Of a DNA stretch of 64,000 nucleotides, positions 26,890 through 38,275 are shown piece after piece. Source of the DNA: Scedosporium boydii (taxonomy: Eukaryota; Ascomycota; Sordariomycetes; Microascales; Microascaceae); contig NJFT01000028.1 of the NCBI GenBank assembly GCA_002221725.1, positions 1 through 64,000 of the forward strand, in the 5' to 3' direction. The position numbers were made by a program, and so were the translations under genes. The notes under the pieces were generated by a model that searched no databases, was not told the origin of the DNA, and worked only from the letters and a program-made list of their open reading frames with translations. Within the stretch, counting starts at the first letter, position 1; every line of letters begins with the position of its first letter.

Positions 26890-27423
26890 GAAGCCGGTCT
26901 GAGCTTATAGCTGTCGCAAAGTTACGGAGAACAAGCTGGCATAGCATTTTCGTTCCAGCATCTTGAGCGAAACCGGCGACAAAGTCGTTCGGGACAAGGT
27001 AGCAAGGCCAAGCTATTTATCCTTGGTCGTCCTCACTTTTCCAAACTCTCTGCTATCGCTTCATGGGCCTCCCTGGGGGATCAATCTGGGCATGACAAAG
27101 CAACTTTGACCCCTGTTGCCTCCGCTAGAAGATCATTATGTTAATGGATACCATCGAAAAATATTGTCACATCTTGAGATACTGAGAGAAATTGTGTAAG
27201 ATGTATTAATTTTGTTATTCGATTGCTCTCCTCTTCTCCCTTACCCGCCTGATGTCTATTGCTATCTTGCGATATCTTCTCCTAAAATCGTTGCTTACTT
27301 CCGGTCTTCGAGTGGGCGGCTGGTGACGCGATACGAATTGGCGAAAGCATCGAGGATTCCCCCGCCCCCCAAAACAATGTGAATGAAGAAAGAAGGATGA
27401 GAGGCGCCGGACAATCGAGCCGC

Positions 27424-29027
27424 TTAGAAATCCTCTATAATTAGATTTCCGGACGCGCCGATCACATCCCGCATCGTATCCGTCTCGCTCGGTTCGTAAA
27501 CCTGCCTCGGCATAAGCGACGCAATAGCAAACTCATAATCGTGGTCATATCCCTCGGGTCTATCAGCCGGGCCATCCTCGGAGGAAAGAAGGTCATGGCA
27601 CTCCGCGAAGGCGTAAAGCTCCTCCATGGTCGTATCTCCGTCAAACCGACGGACGACTCTTTCGCCGCCGGCTCGCTCAGGGAACTTGAGCGCTATGCGC
27701 ACGGTACCTTTAGTACCGGCCGAGGGCTCAGGCGCAATCGTGCCCGCCCTCCAGCGCCTCCATTGCTCCCGCAGTTCGGCCCTCCTAGCTGCCTCCTCGG
27801 CCTCTTGCGCCGCGCGCCTTTCGGCTTCGGCAGCCGCGGCTTGCTCCTCTCGTCGCTTTCGGGCTCGTTCCCTGTCGACGGCGAGAGATCGTTCGTAGGC
27901 GGAATCCTGTTCGGATCGTATGTTTCGGGCCGCGTCGCGGGCGGCACGTTCGTTGCGGACGGCGGATAGCTCGGGGGCGTACTTTTCGATGGCGGATCGG
28001 AGCTCGCCGATGTACTGCGATGGAGGCATGGAGCCTACAAGTCGCTTGACCGTGCCCATACGAGTGCTGCCGTGCTTGGGGGTAAGGCAGACGAGGGCGG
28101 AGAAGGGGAACTTTGTGCAGTTATATTCCGTCGACACCTGGTATGCCTCGGAGTCGAGGACATTTCCGCCCCAAAGAATGATGTTATTAGAGGGGTCCCG
28201 AATGAACGCGACAACTTCTGGTGACAGGAGAGTTTCTTTCGTAAACGACTCCGTATCGTCGTGTTCTGGCGACACCAAGACAAACAAAAGGAACTTCAGC
28301 TCCTTTTTGGCCAAGTCCTGTGCCTGCGCAAAGCCACCTTCGAACCACGGTAGCTCGTTGGGACCGTATTCCTCCTCAAATTCACGTTTGAATCTCGACG
28401 CGGTGTCGGCGGGCATCAACATCCTTCGGCCCGACGTGCTACGGAAGCCCGTAGCCACAGCGTTTGTGAGTAGCCTGGGCCGTATGGGATGAGGGAGGAA
28501 TGAAAGTATGTAAAGGGCTAGCCTCACGCCCACTGCTGCAACTCGATATCCAATCGTAAAGGGCGCGAACAGGAGCGTTAGGAGGAAGGGCGGTCGGTGG
28601 GTCCTCTGAGGTTGGGGTACGATGCGAGGCGCTGGGTCGGGCTGCGGTTCTCTAGGACGACTTGTACTTGTTCGGGGAGAGTTGTGGAGAGATTCTTGGA
28701 GATTGTCGAATCGAGCAGAGGGCGCCGGACCTTGCTGGGCCGCCCGCGCCTCCGCGAGATGATCGGGTCCTTCGCCATCAAAGTACTTTGCTATCGCAAT
28801 CTAGGAAGGGAGGAGGCGAGTTAGCTTAAGGAAACGTAACAAGCTTAAGCTGCCTTGGTTCATATCCCGGCAAGATATTTCAGGTACTCTACCTGTACGT
28901 TCCATTCCGACCTTTGTAGGAGAGGAATGGCATCTTTTATATCCTGGGCCGTGACTTGGATGTATTGATCTAGAGCTTCCCGCTGGGTCGGGGCCAAATC
29001 GGCCTGCTCGGCGGCGTCGCTCGCCAT
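27424..29027 (-). CDS. UBA-UAS-UBX domain protein, ER Cdc48 adaptor (Ucp10/Ubx2/FAF2 type)
   Basis: The predicted protein is 503 residues from two exons, 29027-28893 and 28800-27424, with a 92-nt intron. Members of this family anchor the AAA ATPase Cdc48/p97 at the ER or lipid droplets for ER-associated degradation. Visible parts in order are: a UBA-like helical bundle (about 17-57, ending AIAKYFDGEG); a Pro/Arg-rich linker; a hydrophobic hairpin (about 116-149) that would insert in the membrane; a UAS thioredoxin-like domain (about 190-320, including an ILWGGNVLDSEAY segment); a charged Ala/Glu/Arg coiled coil (about 322-400); and a C-terminal UBX domain (about 411-503). The Cdc48-contacting loop reads LMPRQVY, so the usual FPR tripeptide appears as MPR. 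The domain order fits S. pombe Ucp10 and human FAF2/UBXD8 better than cytosolic UBX proteins. The gene is divergent from PAN3. Confidence 0.92.
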
Positions 29028-30613
29028 ATTTCAACGCCTATGAACGCGAGATTATTCGACCAGGCGTCCGTAATGAGGCCTATGAATCCGGATCCTAGCG
29101 TAGGCAGGCGTCTTGATGCGCAACTAGTCCGCTGTGGCGCCGCTCGTCACCCCGCGTCGGTAGGTTGTCGAAGGAAAAGCTGAGAGTTCGGCAACTCGTT
29201 GGAAGAGATCGTTCGGAAAGTGCCAACGGGGCAAACGAAATCAAAGCGACGTAGGCCGTCGTCCTGCAACTGTCCGCCGACGGGTTTCCAAGCTTGTCAG
29301 GGAATGTAAACGAAAGTTCCGAGGTGGCAAAGAGACTCGAGGTGAGTAGAGGATAGGACGTCGGTTTTGAGGAGAGAAATCAATAATAAGTTCTAATACA
29401 CGCTTTCTCAAGCTGGAGCGAGGTATACAAGACAAGAAAAGCTAAATGGCAAGCCAGTTAGTATTAGTAGACCCGTGAGCACAAAGGCCAGATGGATTTA
29501 AGCTGCCTATTCTAAGTTCCACCGTGGCGTGTGGGAGGTGACGACACATGTCACAGAGGACAACACTACTTTCATGATTTGCCAACTGGCGGCAATTGGT
29601 TTTGAAAAGACACAAGCCAGGCCCCTGTTGAAATAATAACCCCGATAATGGTGTCTCTGAGGTAATCATGCATTCAATCAATCCGACTTTGACAACACAT
29701 TTTGCCTTGTCACTTGCTTGAAGGATTGTCCTCCTGCTTAGGGCCATATCCACCTTAAGCTGGCACAAGGACACTTCGTTAATTCAGTTAATTCGGCATT
29801 GTCCCCCCGCCGCAGCTGCTTGTCAACCACCAATTCAATATTGATAGGGATCGCTTCCCGCTTTCCGAATAACCTGTGCTTGTGCTGGGTTCGACAACAA
29901 CAAATCCGCCAGCCCTCCCACAACTATACCTGTGCTGTCTCTGAGATCTTTGATCCCTGTGTGCCCAATCTTTGCATCTGTGCCTTGTCCTACCTCTGGG
30001 CACTGCGCACTGCCTATTCGCGACACCGCCCCTACCTCCAGTCTCCAGCCAAAGCCTTCCTAGCAACCTCCAGTCGCCAACCCCCGTTGTCCCCTGATCC
30101 CGTGCCTTGGCCTTGACATAGCCTTGTCGCCTGGCTTGCTTGGCTTGATATTGTCCATGTGTAACCGGTTACCCTTAAGGATTGAATCATGGGCGACTCT
30201 TGTGCGAGCTAGGTATGAAACTTCCCCTGCAGGTGCCTTCGCTTCCTTTGCCAGACCAGCCTCAGCATACAAAACCGAAGGGCAACTTGTGGGCCAAAAC
30301 ACGCTACCATAACCCCGCGTCTCCCCTCCCTTCATTCTCAAGACTCGCCGGGTAACGATTCCGATACCCTCGAAGCCGGCACCCGTGTGACGAGCTGTCG
30401 CTGGTACGGCCAATTGAGTGCTCTCGCTGTCGTTGTCCTCCCGCCTTCCCTCCGCGGCCCCTCGCACCTTAGCGTCGCACCCCCAGATACCTTCGACAGT
30501 CGGACCTATGCTGACCATCGCTGTCTCTCTCCTCTCCTTTCGCCCCGACTACAGATAGCCTAGATCGAACCGAGCAGCGCACCCTCTTTCCCCCCGGCCC
30601 CAGCATTTCTAGA
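29028..30613. promoter_or_regulatory. Divergent promoter region between the UBX gene and PAN3
   Basis: This is 1.6 kb between two start codons on opposite strands, so it must hold both promoters and leaders. Pyrimidine-rich stretches become dense towards PAN3 (about 30.40-30.56 kb), as is common near fungal transcription starts. Open frames here (for example 30060-30518 minus) are short and unrecognised. No TATA box is obvious next to either start. Confidence 0.55.
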
Positions 30614-33352
30614 ATGGCTGCGCGGGGATACCAGAATAACGATCTGCGGAGGCAGGTTGGGTCTCCTAAACCTAAAGGGCGAGGTTCGTTGCTCATATCC
30701 CACACGCTTTCCCGCGCCGGTACGACGTGTTTACGTGTCTCGTCCCTCGGGGACGTGCTTCTTTGCAAACGTCAGACTGTTGACATTGTTGTTTCTCTCT
30801 CCTTCCTCCAGATCACAAGGATACCCTCTGCCGAAACATTCTGATATACGGCCACTGTCGGTACGAAAACTCGGGTTGTACCTTCAACCATGACCAAAGC
30901 AAGAACTCTTCTGCCGCGAACGCGAATAACAATACCGCCAATGCTACCCCGAATACTCCCTCCGAAGCGTAGGTCTCACGTCTCTTCTTCTTCGTCGCCA
31001 GACTCCGATATCGCATTTGCACGTGCTCTCACAGCAGCTGGCTGTTGTGGTTGGCTGCGCGTCAAGACACCACTTTTTGGAATGCGCCGTGTCGCCGCCG
31101 TGTCGCCGGACTCACTTTTCTCACATGGAAGCTTGGGACTTGCGACCCTTTGGTCATTCTCAGTTGTCCTGCGGGACCTGTGTGTGTGGGGGGGCCGGCT
31201 CAGGCCGGTGTTAACTTGCAGGAATATTGCCATCCGACATAGCTGACGCTGATCATGCATCTAGGCCTAAGAAGACGTTAAATGTTGAATCTCCATCTTT
31301 TACCCCTTCTAGTATCGCAAAGAAACCCACCTTCTCCTCTCAGGCCCTCAGCGCCGCTCCTTTCACTCCCAGGGCGAGTTCTGGTAAGTCGTGGGAAAGA
31401 CCTGCGCTACCCAGCCTTCCAGACGCTGACAACCCTTCCAGCATTAGGCGGCGCATCTACTGGCGCCACATTACAGCATAATGGCGAGCCGAGCGTCTTC
31501 AATCCGAACGCAGCGGCCGTCCCGGAGTTTACCCCACAGAACTATGGTCTCAGCACTACTACAGTGAGTTTGTTGTGGCCCATGGAGGACGAGGATGCGC
31601 CTGGGGCTGACAATGATGCAGACAACACCAGTGAGCCAAGATGCGAGCATCAATTACGATACCTTTTCCATGGGCACGGTTGGCCAAGCCATGCCAGCCG
31701 CCACTTACAACCCCTACGTAGAGGACCATAGCGCAGCTGCCGCCGCTGCCGCCGCCGCTGCTCTTGGCGCGACCAGCCAAGCGTTCTTCCAGCAGAATGC
31801 GTTTGCGACTCATACTCAACCTGTATGTGTCTACTATGGCCCGATAATCCCATTTCCTTTTCTAATTATGCGCTCTAGTTGCTCCATCACTTATACTTCC
31901 CCGCGGGCCCTCACAAGGAAGACTTGCTTCCCTACCAGAGGACATCCCATGACTTTTTCATGTCCGAGAAGCTGAGGCAAGACCTCCAAAAGAAGGCTGA
32001 GGCAGCCCGCCAAGTTATTAGTGAGTCTTCGCCTACTTAGCCGCCGTAGTCCTTCTTTCCCCTCATACTAATGATACACCTTAACTAGATACTGGCCTCC
32101 CACAGCTCGACAACTTCCACAGCCTAGTCGCACTAGATACGACGAATAGGAAGAATGCCAATATGTTTGGCTACCCAAGCTGGGTGTATAAGGCAGTTGA
32201 TGGGAAGACTGGTCATATCCGGTGCCTGAGGAGACTTGAAGGTATTATCAACTAACTACTATTTCTAATGTTGCTGGGCGGAGTAGGTTAAGCTAACTGC
32301 ATTTAGGCTTCCGTCTCTCTAACGAGCACGCGATCCGAACAGTCAAAGAATGGCGTCGAGTTGACTGCGGAGGCGTGGTGCCAATCTTTGATGCCTTTAC
32401 GACGCGCGCCTTCGGGGACAGCTCCATCGTTTTCGTCCAGGAGTACTTCCCGCTGTCCAAGACCCTCCTAGAACTTCACTTCCCCAATCAGTCGACAGGC
32501 CACGGGGTTAGATATAAGCAGCAGTCGCTGGTTACGGAGAATGTTCTTTGGGGGTACATAACACAGATCGCAAATGCGCTAAAAGCGATCCACTCCGCGA
32601 ATCTCGCCGCGCGTTGCGTGGACCTGGGGAAGATTATCTCGACGGATAAGAACAGGATTCGCCTTAATGCCTGCTCCATTCTAGACGTGGTCCAGTTCGA
32701 GGCGAGACGTCCGGTTCAAGACCTACAGCAAGAAGACCTTCTCCAATTCGGGCGAGCAGTCCTATCACTGGCGTCCCTCACACCTCCTTCGCTCCTTACA
32801 AACCCTAATGCGGCCATGGAGCATCTAAGCCGACACTACTCGGTAGAGCTACGAGATACGGTCTTGTGGCTCCTAACGCCCCAACAGCAGCAGGTAAAGA
32901 ACATTGACGAGTTCGTCCGAGGAATCGCAACGCACTTCGTCACTTCATTCGACCAGTCCCTTCACCAGGCCGACACACTTAGGTCAGAGCTAGCCACCAG
33001 CCTCGAAAACGGGCGCATCGCCCGCCTTATGATGAAGCTCGCCACGATCAACGAGCGGCCCGAGTTCAACGGTGACACCGAATGGGCTGAGAACGGGGAG
33101 AGATATACACTCAAGCTCTTCCGCGACTACGTCTTCCACCAGGTCGATGCCAACGGCCACCCCGTCGTAGACATTGGGCACATGATTTCGTGCCTCAACA
33201 AGCTTGACGCGGGCGTGGACGAACGCATCTGCCTGACGAGCCGCGACGACCAAACCGTCTTCGTCGTCACGTACAAGAGCATCCGGGACCAGCTGAGGGC
33301 TGTGTTCACCGACCTCACGCGGGCGTCGAAGGGAGGCCGCGGAGGTCTGTAG
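30614..33352 (+). CDS. PAN3: PAN2-PAN3 deadenylation complex subunit PAN3
   Basis: PAN3 recruits and activates the PAN2 nuclease, which trims poly(A) tails bound by Pab1 in the cytoplasm. The model gives 669 residues from eight exons: 30614-30683, 30812-30968, 31265-31383, 31442-31563, 31622-31822, 31879-32020, 32089-32241 and 32307-33352, all in phase. Features are: an N-terminal CCCH zinc finger (C30, C39, C46, H50) that helps bind poly(A); a PAM2-like motif near residues 80-91 (LNVESPSFTP) for the poly(A)-binding protein; a disordered region with ten alanines (about 194-203); a pseudokinase domain (about 230-500, including FPAGPHKEDLLPYQ and VFVQEYFPLSKTL); a coiled-coil linker; and the C-terminal knob (NGRIARLMMKLATINERPEF) that contacts PAN2. 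Length and order match other ascomycete PAN3 proteins. Exon 4 could also start earlier in frame, but the 58-nt intron with a GCTGAC branch site is preferred. Confidence 0.97.
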
Positions 33353-34328
33353 AGGATGCGCCCTCGTCTGTACTACCCCCCACCCCCGAGGCACATGTCC
33401 ATGGTGCCGATTCACACCTACCACCGCTTTGGTCCTCCCCCGAGACACTTTTCATATCCTATTTGAGCAAGCTTACGGAAAGCACCCCCGGATTTTTATA
33501 TAGTATACCTTGTTTTGTGCTCTTTTGAAACAGCGATGAGGAATGATGATGGATGAATGGATGGTGAGGGAGTATGTGTGTGTATACGAATACGTCGGTT
33601 GACAGCGTTCTACCTTGCACAAACTGCTGCAGGAGAAGCTTTAGGAGTTGAAACATGAGGTTTGTATAAAGCGGTTTTTAACTCGAGCGCGTCTTGAGCG
33701 TTATTCGGGGGCGTCAAGGAATGAAGGAGGGTGAAAACGGGGGAGTCTAGGCCGGAAATGAGGAAACAAATAGGTTTTGTTTTTTTTTTTGTGTTTTTTT
33801 ACCCGCTGCCAAAACGGAACGGAGTTTCTGGCTAGAACGAGTACACCTCCTATGGCGGAAAGGTACGAAAAAAAGAAAAATAACAATGGGAAGCGGGAGG
33901 GGAGCACATATGGCCGGCCCGGTTCAAGGGGGGTAAGGGAAAACGAGGGACGTTTTTTTGGTAGGGATACACTTCATGATGAAGGGATGGGATGGGTTTG
34001 GAGATTGTGTGGGGAGTAGCATGCGGTCTCTATTCTCTTTTTTTGCCTCTGTTTTTCTGATTTCTTTTGGCCTCAACGCCGAGTTATACTTTCATGATGG
34101 CCTCGCGTAAAGTGTGACGTGGTGAAATCGCTACAGGCTGGATCAAGTTCCCGATAACAGGCTTCCTTGTGGTAAGTAATAGCCCCCATCAGCCTTCCAT
34201 GCCTACTAGTATCGATATCTCCTCGCCAACGCCTTTCCTTCTACCGAGTTCCAAGTGTTTTATCTTTCGGGTGTTTCGCGCCTTACCGCTTGCCTCTGGG
34301 GAACGCAGTCTCCGATCCAGCCGTCCTA
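33353..34328. other. Intergenic between the 3' ends of PAN3 and the orphan gene
   Basis: This is a convergent intergenic region of about 1 kb with no gene I can support. It holds T-rich and A-rich tracts (33778-33800 and 33868-33882), consistent with 3' untranslated sequence and polyadenylation signals of the two flanking genes. Confidence 0.6.
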
Positions 34329-35201
34329 TTACCCAGCAGTCCCCTCCATACCCTCCTCAGGACCCAAAGCGACACCAAGCACCCAGCCACAAACCTTCCT
34401 CGCCACATCTTTCACCGTCTTCTCCCTCCCATCCAAAAACACATACTCCGGCTGCGTCTCCCAAACAATGGTCAAGACCCTCGGCTCGCCGTTCTGTCCC
34501 AGAGTCTGGCTCCGAAACATATCATGATGCGGGCCCTCGCACCCGAGATCGATAATAAGCTCAAACACCTTGACGCCCGTCCAGCTACGGTGGAAATTGA
34601 CGTGGAGCAGACCTTGGCCGCCGGGGCCGTTGCTGTAGATGAACCACATGTCATCGGTGGCGCGGGTTTCTTCCTCCATCACGCGCGTGGGGAGGGTATG
34701 GGCCATGGGAACGGCGCGGTCGAGTTGGCCGTCGGGGCCGGGGGCGTTGGGGGGAGGAAGGTGGGTGTCTAGGACGGCGGGTAGGAAGCCGAGGGTTAGG
34801 AGGGGGATGTCGGAGGGAAGGAGTCGGATGAGGAATTGGGATAATTGGGGGCGCTGGAAGGGGATGTTGGGCCAGTCTTTGGGGAGGGTGCGTTTGAGGG
34901 GTGTTATGCCGCGCTGGCCGAAGATGTTGAAGGCGTTGTGAGCGCGGCCGGGGTTTATGAGTTCATCATCAAGTTGAGGGACTGCAGGCAGGGAGGCGGC
35001 CGGTTCGTAAAGTGTGAGTTGGGAGGCTGGGGGCTCCGGCCCGGTCGAGGCTGGACCCTGCGGAGGGGGGACGATGGCCTCTGACTCGGATAGAGGCGTG
35101 GGATTCAGTGACTCGGGGTCTCCAGAATCCGACTCGGGTGTAGATGGGTCCTGGGGAGTGGGGATGATCCCCTCTGACGTGGGCGAGTGTGTTGGATTCA
35201 T
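34329..35201 (-). CDS. Orphan protein with W-F-I-Y...H-R-S-W-T-G motif
   Basis: This is a single-exon frame of 290 residues starting at the ATG at 35201; two in-frame codons further upstream are not ATG. Residues 1-75 are low-complexity, rich in Pro, Ser and Glu, and look disordered. Residues 80-280 look folded, with alternating hydrophobic strands. They include MWFIYS (185-190) and, 13 residues on, HRSWTG (204-209), then KVFELIIDLG. From memory, a similar Trp-Phe-Ile-Tyr then His-Arg-Ser-Trp-Thr-Gly arrangement occurs in small bacterial proteins of unknown function; I could not check this. No signal peptide or membrane segment is visible. The gene is divergent from the HET gene, with 805 bases between their starts. 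Function unknown. Confidence 0.75.
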   Translation of the reverse strand: MNPTHSPTSEGIIPTPQDPSTPESDSGDPESLNPTPLSESEAIVPPPQGPASTGPEPPASQLTLYEPAASLPAVPQLDDELINPGRAHNAFNIFGQRGITPLKRTLPKDWPNIPFQRPQLSQFLIRLLPSDIPLLTLGFLPAVLDTHLPPPNAPGPDGQLDRAVPMAHTLPTRVMEEETRATDDMWFIYSNGPGGQGLLHVNFHRSWTGVKVFELIIDLGCEGPHHDMFRSQTLGQNGEPRVLTIVWETQPEYVFLDGREKTVKDVARKVCGWVLGVALGPEEGMEGTAG

Positions 35202-36006
35202 TGACAAGGAGATTCAGATGAGAGATGTCAAAGAGGGATTGCTGGCCACGTAGAGTTGGATTCTGGTGATGGCTTTCCTGATGAGGTGATTCTGTAACAG
35301 AGATAGATCAATGATATGGAGACAAAGAGCGGAAAGAAGATGATGAGGTAGGAATACCTTGTGTCAAAGGTGAAAAACAGTCATTGTCAAGCTGTGTTAG
35401 GCTATTCTCGGGATGCAGTTACTTGGGGCTGAGACATGAGAGAAGTCAGGGCAAGTCATAATGGGAAGGCTGGGAGGGGTGGGAAGGAGCAGTTGATGTC
35501 GCTCTTTCCTGGCTCAAAACTCTCTGCCTCGTGACTGTCCTCGCTGCGCATCAAAGGCTTCCTTAATCGGGGCGAGTATTTGTCGCTTATCTGTCACTCC
35601 TTCTGAGAGGCTAGCCCAACGATCCATCCTCCATACACTCTCCACTGATAGGATCCATCGCCATGGGGACCGCAGCAGCTCAAGATGGCAAGGCCGACAG
35701 AATTCGTGCAAATGCCGAGATACCTTCCCATCTTGACCCAACAGCCTAGACTCAATCTCTTCCTTCTTCAACCCAGGTCTCGATTCTCGTTCGTCTTTCC
35801 TCGAGGCTCCGGGGACCCGCCGTAGACATGAAAGTCTCGACCTTGATGGAATCTCCCTATGAAAACGATTTATCCACCATTCGAAGGCCGATCCCATATC
35901 ATAGCCACTCTTCAATTCCCAATCGTCTTCAACGTTGCCTTTCGGTTGTCTCTATCCCCGGATCTCGTCTGAAAAATCGTGCGAACCTCCGAGGTCTCGT
36001 TCCGCA
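35202..36006. promoter_or_regulatory. Divergent promoter region between the orphan gene and the HET gene
   Basis: 805 bases separate the two start codons. The minus frame at 35915-35514 (133 codons) is unrecognised and overlaps the likely HET leader. A pyrimidine-rich stretch near 35.75-35.81 kb could be the HET transcription start region. Confidence 0.5.
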
Positions 36007-38275
36007 ATGGCTGAGGCTACACCAGATGTCATGCCATGCAACGGGTGCCACAATCTCCAGAGTCCCCATTTCGAAGCAGAAATTTCCGTCATACTGGCAT
36101 GTGCAGTCAGATGCGACTCCTGCGCCCTCCTCAAGGAGAGCATCGAAAAATTTGTCGATGTGAACAAGGTTCAGCGTGTCTCTGGCACGGTCGATGGTCC
36201 GCTTTACCTCTCGTTGACGATGAAGCCCGGTGGCATAGATTTTGTCATTGAGCTCTTCACAGTAGATGGTAGGAATCCGACATTCTCCCGTCATTGCTGC
36301 GGCTTCTTGTGCAGGGGCTTGGTACCGAGCTGACGACATTCGTTTAATTCAGGCCAGCCGACAAGATGGAAGAACATCGGACGAGGAAGACTTCTTGACT
36401 CCAAATACAGAGCTTTGCCACTGATACGCAGCTGGATCGTTGATTGTAAGACGCGGCACAGGCTCTGTGATTACCAGAGTACCAGCAGATTGCCGACCAG
36501 GCTCATTGATGTGGGCATTTACCCAGGCGACACCAGGCTTCGTATCACCGAGGAGGGCGATGAAGACAGGTACTTCGCCCTCAGCTACTGCTGGGGTCGT
36601 TATGAAGGTGTCACCACTACCAGGGCCAACATTTCGGAACACGAGCAGAGGATAATCTTTGGTAAAACGGAACGGCTGTTCAAGGAGGTTGCGGAGATAA
36701 CAAGAAGGCTAGGCGTCCGGTATCTCTGGTGAGTGAGGAACTTGTCTCTGCCACATTATCCTTGTTGCCCGGGATCATTTTTTTGTTTCCTTTTTCTCTT
36801 CCTTTTTTTCTTCAATTTTTTATTGCCCGACTAACACGAGAGCTTACCGCCGTAGGATTGACGCGCTGTGCATCATTCAAGATGATGAAGAGGACTGGGT
36901 TCGCGAGGCCTCCCGGATGAAGGACATCTATGGTAACGCTGTATTGACAATTGCCGCCAATACAGCGAAGGATCCATCCTGCTCACTGTTAGGAAGCTGC
37001 AATATACGCGCCTCGGCCCATCAGACTCGGCTCGTTGTCACCCAAGGTCCTGCTGAGATGACGCTCTCTGGTGTCTACGCCCGACGACGATCGCGCCTCC
37101 CTTCACATCCTGACACGGCACCGCATTCAAGCGTCGGAAACCTCGTCGACCAGCTTGGGGCTCGATCTTGGGCTCTTCAAGAATCTATTCTTCCAACACG
37201 AATCCTTCACTTTTACAACGAGGAAATCGTTTGGTCCTGCTTTTCCGTGCAGCGTTATGAATGCCGCATCCTCAGCTCGGCCGCTGCCCCCCGCAACCCA
37301 TTTCGCAAACTGCTCTCGGAGGAGGGAAATCCTCATCCGGCATCACTACTGCAAGTCTGGACTAAATCCGTCCAGGTGGTGACGCAAAGAAAGTTGACTG
37401 TCGCAACAGATAGGTTGCCAGCTGTTTCGGGGCTGGCGAGGTTTGTGCGGGACCACTTGGATTCAGGATATCAAGCCGGCATGTGGTGTGTGGACTTGCC
37501 CTATTCTTTGCTCTGGAGGAGCGATCACGAGGCTGCACTGAAAAGGGGGGAGATGATTGAGAGGCTGCCAACGTTTCCCTACGCCCCAAGTTACTCGTGG
37601 GCTTCGGTCCTCGGCCCCGTCAGGTACATTCCTCGCCATTTGGATCAGTTTTCGTATCGGAGGGGTGGGAAGGACGAGGTCATACCTATTCTGAGGGTTT
37701 CGGCGGGGACGGCAAACCCTATGACGCTGAATGAGTTTGGACCGGCCGAGAATTGCTTTGTTGCTGCCGTCGGTCAGATTTTGCCAGTGGAGTTTGATGT
37801 CGAGGCGAATACGTGGAAACTGATGGGCGTGTACAATGATGAGGTTGAAGATTTTGAAGCAGCTGTTGCCGCTTTTGGCGCTGCTCTCGATGCTGAGAAT
37901 CAGGTTCCTCCGACTTTCAGTCCCGAGAGCTGGATTGAAGCCGCGACTGGGATTGGGGCCACCGAAGCCGCCAGCGAGACGCAGGTTGGGGTAGTGGAAC
38001 CAACCTTCATTTTTGATGTGCTAGAGGAGTCACCTGCCGTCAGTCCTGACGTGCTGGCTGGTAGGGAAAGATACGCTCTCTTGAGGGCAGGGAGGTACAT
38101 CTGGAAGGGTACGTGGTCAACGGCGTCTACGGAGGTCGTGGCGATTATTCTTGTGAAACTCGGAACATCCCCGGAAGGGTTGGGGGTGTATGCGCGGAGG
38201 GGACTTGCGCTTCATGCTTTTCATGCGGAGAAGGATTGGGGATCAGTGCCCGTGGAAACAATTCTAATTTGTTAA
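36007..38275 (+). CDS. HET-domain protein (heterokaryon incompatibility family)
   Basis: The predicted protein is 685 residues from three exons: 36007-36268, 36353-36728 and 36856-38275. The HET domain is a fungal relative of TIR domains and triggers cell death when genetically different strains fuse. The core blocks are YFALSYCWG (161-169), then, across the second intron, LWIDALCIIQDDEEDW (about 212-227), then the usual MKDIYGNAVLTIAAN and, further on, LGARSWALQESILPTRILHF. The N-terminal segment has a Cys-rich block (CNGCHNL and CDSCALL), common in this subfamily but of unknown role. The C-terminal half has no ankyrin, WD or NACHT module; it is the variable region of the LSYCWG class. In-frame exon joining across both introns supports the model. 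No stop or frameshift is seen, so the gene looks intact. Confidence 0.94.

Noticed and set aside
27920..28492. Plus-strand frame of 190 codons
   Set aside because: It is antisense to the UAS region of the UBX protein, which is well supported.
31384..31441. Alternative early acceptor in PAN3 (CCCAG near 31414)
   Set aside because: It would leave an intron of only about 31 nt without a branch site; the later acceptor has a GCTGAC branch site and a normal 58-nt intron.
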